A stretch of 8,446 nucleotides of DNA from the NCBI GenBank assembly GCA_031285245.1, contig JAITWN010000080.1, positions 1-8,446 on the forward strand, in the 5' to 3' direction. The notes below the pieces were generated by a model that worked only from the letters and a program-made list of their open reading frames with translations, searched no databases and had not been told where the DNA came from. Both the position numbers and the translations under genes were made by a program. Below, one piece after another: positions 7,212 through 8,446 of this stretch. Within the stretch, counting starts at the first letter, position 1. The number at the start of each line of letters is the position of its first letter. The stretch is from Chromatiales bacterium. GTDB lineage: Bacteria > Pseudomonadota > Gammaproteobacteria > SZUA-140.

Positions 7212-7289
7212 GGCGTTAGCCCCATGGCAATAGCCACGTAACAATTCAGGCAGCCACGTGAACTGCTTCGGCTTCGCCTCGCTATGACG
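7199..7289. repeat. Intergenic palindromic repeat, copy B
   Basis: The 91-bp element has ends CGTCATTGCGAGG and CCTCGCTATGACG, inverted repeats that match at 12 of 13 positions. It shares GGGGCGTTAGCC, TGGCAAT and the 16-bp GCTTCGGCTTCGCCTC with copy A, in the same orientation, but carries a different and longer middle (TAGCCACGTAACAATTCAGGCAG region). Its right end lies about 20 bp after the stop of the rpfE-type gene. No target-site duplication was obvious and no coding capacity is present; it looks like a MITE or REP-type element. Confidence 0.85.
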
Positions 7290-7310
7290 GAAGTTTTTGC
7301 GTGCCACTGC

Positions 7311-8330
7311 TCAGACGCTCAGCGCGCTCCTACGCCACCAGCGCCAGCGCAAAACGCGGCGGCTGATATGATACTCGGCGCCTTCGCCAGGGCAAATCTT
7401 CAGCACATCGAGCTCGCCCGCACGCAGCGCCCGGACGAGCGGCTCGATCCACTGCTCATGCACCTGCATAACAGCCGCGCGCCAGCCTTCGACATCCGCA
7501 AGACGCAGCGGCGCGCGCAGCGCATCGAGCGTTGCTAGATGACGACCTGCGCCGGCCGCTTCCAGCCAAGCATCGGCATGTGCAGGCAGCATTGCCACTT
7601 GCACTTCGGCATTGAGCGCAAGACCTCGCACATAAGGATCATCCGACCACACCGCGGCATAATCCCCACTATGCCGAACAGGCGGCAGCTCGCCACCGCC
7701 CCAGAACCACAAGCCGCTGATTTCAGGCTTATGTACCGCGCGGTGCGCGGCATTGGTCTCACTCGCATGCAGCACCATTTGCACATGATTGAGCAAGCCG
7801 CGCCAGAAACGCCCCTCCTCGCCCTGCGGCATGTGCGGATAAAGATCGCCACCGAGTGTTTCAGGCAAGGGCGAAAAACGCACGCGCGGCACATGTGGCC
7901 AGCGCTGATACCAACGCAAAGGCGCAAGCGCACGCGGCGCGAGCCCTTCTTCATTCATCTGCGCTGCAATCTGCGCACAATTTTCTACCGCCTCATGCTG
8001 AGATAACGCCAGCATCGCGCTACCAAGCATCACTGCCTTATCGATACCCGCCTGAATATGCACCGGATCAGCGCGCAGCCAGAAACCGGCGTGACGCTCG
8101 CCGGTTTCACCAAGCAATGCGAGTGGCGCGAGCGGCACGCCATGCTCCTCATCTTCGGTGAGCCCGAAAGCGCGCAGCAACGCTGATTCGAATTCGATAT
8201 CAGGCACAGCGATGCGATCCGCGCGCGCGCGCAAGAGATCGAGCGCTGGTAAATGCAAATCAGCGCGCATCGCCGCCGCGCCCTCGCGCGCACCAAATAA
8301 ACCAGGAAGATGAAGAATCAGTTCACGCAT
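7311..8330 (-). CDS. rpfE: RpfE-type conserved protein (often labelled phosphoglycerate mutase)
   Basis: The 339-aa product matches by eye the RpfE-type family named after the protein of the Xanthomonas rpf (regulation of pathogenicity factors) region, which also lies beside recJ. Its biochemical activity is not established; automatic labels of phosphoglycerate mutase are not supported by any catalytic motif I can see. Family hallmarks are WLRADPVHIQAGIDKAVML (84-102), FWRGLLNHVQMVLH (175-188) and the signature LWFWGGGELP (207-216). The N-terminus MRELILHLPGLFG is typical. No signal peptide or membrane segment is seen, so it is probably cytoplasmic. The ATG at 8330 is the only in-frame start nearby; no good Shine-Dalgarno precedes it (AAGGA is 17 nt away). 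RecJ lies downstream on the same strand, with 207 bp between. The family call is fairly secure; the gene symbol is by homology and synteny. Confidence 0.85.
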   Translation of the reverse strand: MRELILHLPGLFGAREGAAAMRADLHLPALDLLRARADRIAVPDIEFESALLRAFGLTEDEEHGVPLAPLALLGETGERHAGFWLRADPVHIQAGIDKAVMLGSAMLALSQHEAVENCAQIAAQMNEEGLAPRALAPLRWYQRWPHVPRVRFSPLPETLGGDLYPHMPQGEEGRFWRGLLNHVQMVLHASETNAAHRAVHKPEISGLWFWGGGELPPVRHSGDYAAVWSDDPYVRGLALNAEVQVAMLPAHADAWLEAAGAGRHLATLDALRAPLRLADVEGWRAAVMQVHEQWIEPLVRALRAGELDVLKICPGEGAEYHISRRVLRWRWWRRSALSV

Positions 8331-8348
8331 TGATGAAACCGTTTTGAT

Positions 8349-8363
8349 CCTTGGAAACCAAGG
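8349..8363 (-). promoter_or_regulatory. Small hairpin upstream of the rpfE-type gene
   Basis: CCTTGG-TTT-CCAAGG is a perfect 6-bp stem with a 3-nt loop, ending 18 nt before the ATG at 8330. Its 3' arm includes AAGG, the closest Shine-Dalgarno-like sequence. It could be an operator half-site or a leader hairpin; no T-run follows it on either strand. Confidence 0.35.
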
Positions 8364-8386
8364 TGCGCTCTCGGTCGTTGTCGGCG

Positions 8387-8446
8387 CCCGCGCATTCGGG
8401 ACACGCTTTTCGCCATCCTGGCGGCGTCCGGTCCCGAATGCGCGGG
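8387..8446. repeat. 60-bp nested palindromic repeat at the window edge
   Basis: Outer arms CCCGCGCATTCGGGAC (8387-8402) and GTCCCGAATGCGCGGG (8431-8446) are perfect 16-bp inverted repeats. Inside lie ACGC/GCGT (8403-8406, 8424-8427) and CGCCA-TCC-TGGCG (8411-8423), giving a long cruciform or stem-loop with a T4 bulge and a CCG bulge. Such compact GC-rich structures are typical of REP-like elements; it is unrelated to copies A and B. It ends exactly at the window edge and may continue. As a terminator it would lack a U-run within view. Confidence 0.8.

Noticed and set aside
7535..8296. Overlapping open frames on both strands inside the rpfE-type gene
   Set aside because: The RpfE signature motifs are spread along the 339-aa frame, while the alternative frames give Arg/Cys/Met-rich sequences without protein character.

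Overview
The window looks like a chromosomal segment of a moderately GC-rich gammaproteobacterium, most likely of the Xanthomonadales/Nevskiales (Lysobacterales) group. The main reason is a RecJ gene beside a homologue of the Xanthomonas RpfE protein, a pairing known from the rpf region of that group. The assignment is an inference from gene order and protein character; no rRNA or other marker is present. All four convincing genes lie on the minus strand, so the biological reading order is from right to left.

Right part (about 8446 to 5340): a 60-bp nested palindrome at the window edge, a small leader hairpin, the rpfE-type gene (8330-7311), an 81-91-bp intergenic palindromic repeat (copy B), then recJ (7103-5352) and a second copy of the same repeat (copy A). 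Both copies have the same orientation and each begins 18-20 bp after the stop codon of the gene before it. This half is ordinary housekeeping DNA (single-strand exonuclease and a conserved protein of unclear biochemistry) decorated with a mobile or REP-like repeat.

Middle and left part (about 5230 to 156): an accessory two-gene operon. A sigma70-like promoter whose -35 box sits in a 16-bp palindrome drives a giant Rhs/YD-repeat protein (about 1539 aa from the start preferred here). The protein has an unusually long Sec-type signal sequence, a cysteine-containing N-terminal domain, dozens of YD repeats, the conserved RHS core ending in DPQGL, and a 189-residue variable C-terminal tail that is probably the toxin. 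The tail's last 100 residues carry a His/Lys motif and a TTFH motif, which suggest a BECR-type ribonuclease (inference). The toxin stop codon overlaps the start of a 116-aa gene by 4 bp (ATGA), the usual position and coupling of a cognate immunity gene. Neither the toxin tip nor the immunity protein could be assigned to a named family by eye; this pair is the most novel item in the window.

Left edge (1-155): no intact gene. One minus-strand frame holds two protein-like open stretches separated by a stop codon, possibly a decayed remnant of a displaced toxin/immunity cassette or another gene. No tRNA, rRNA, CRISPR array or intact insertion sequence was seen.
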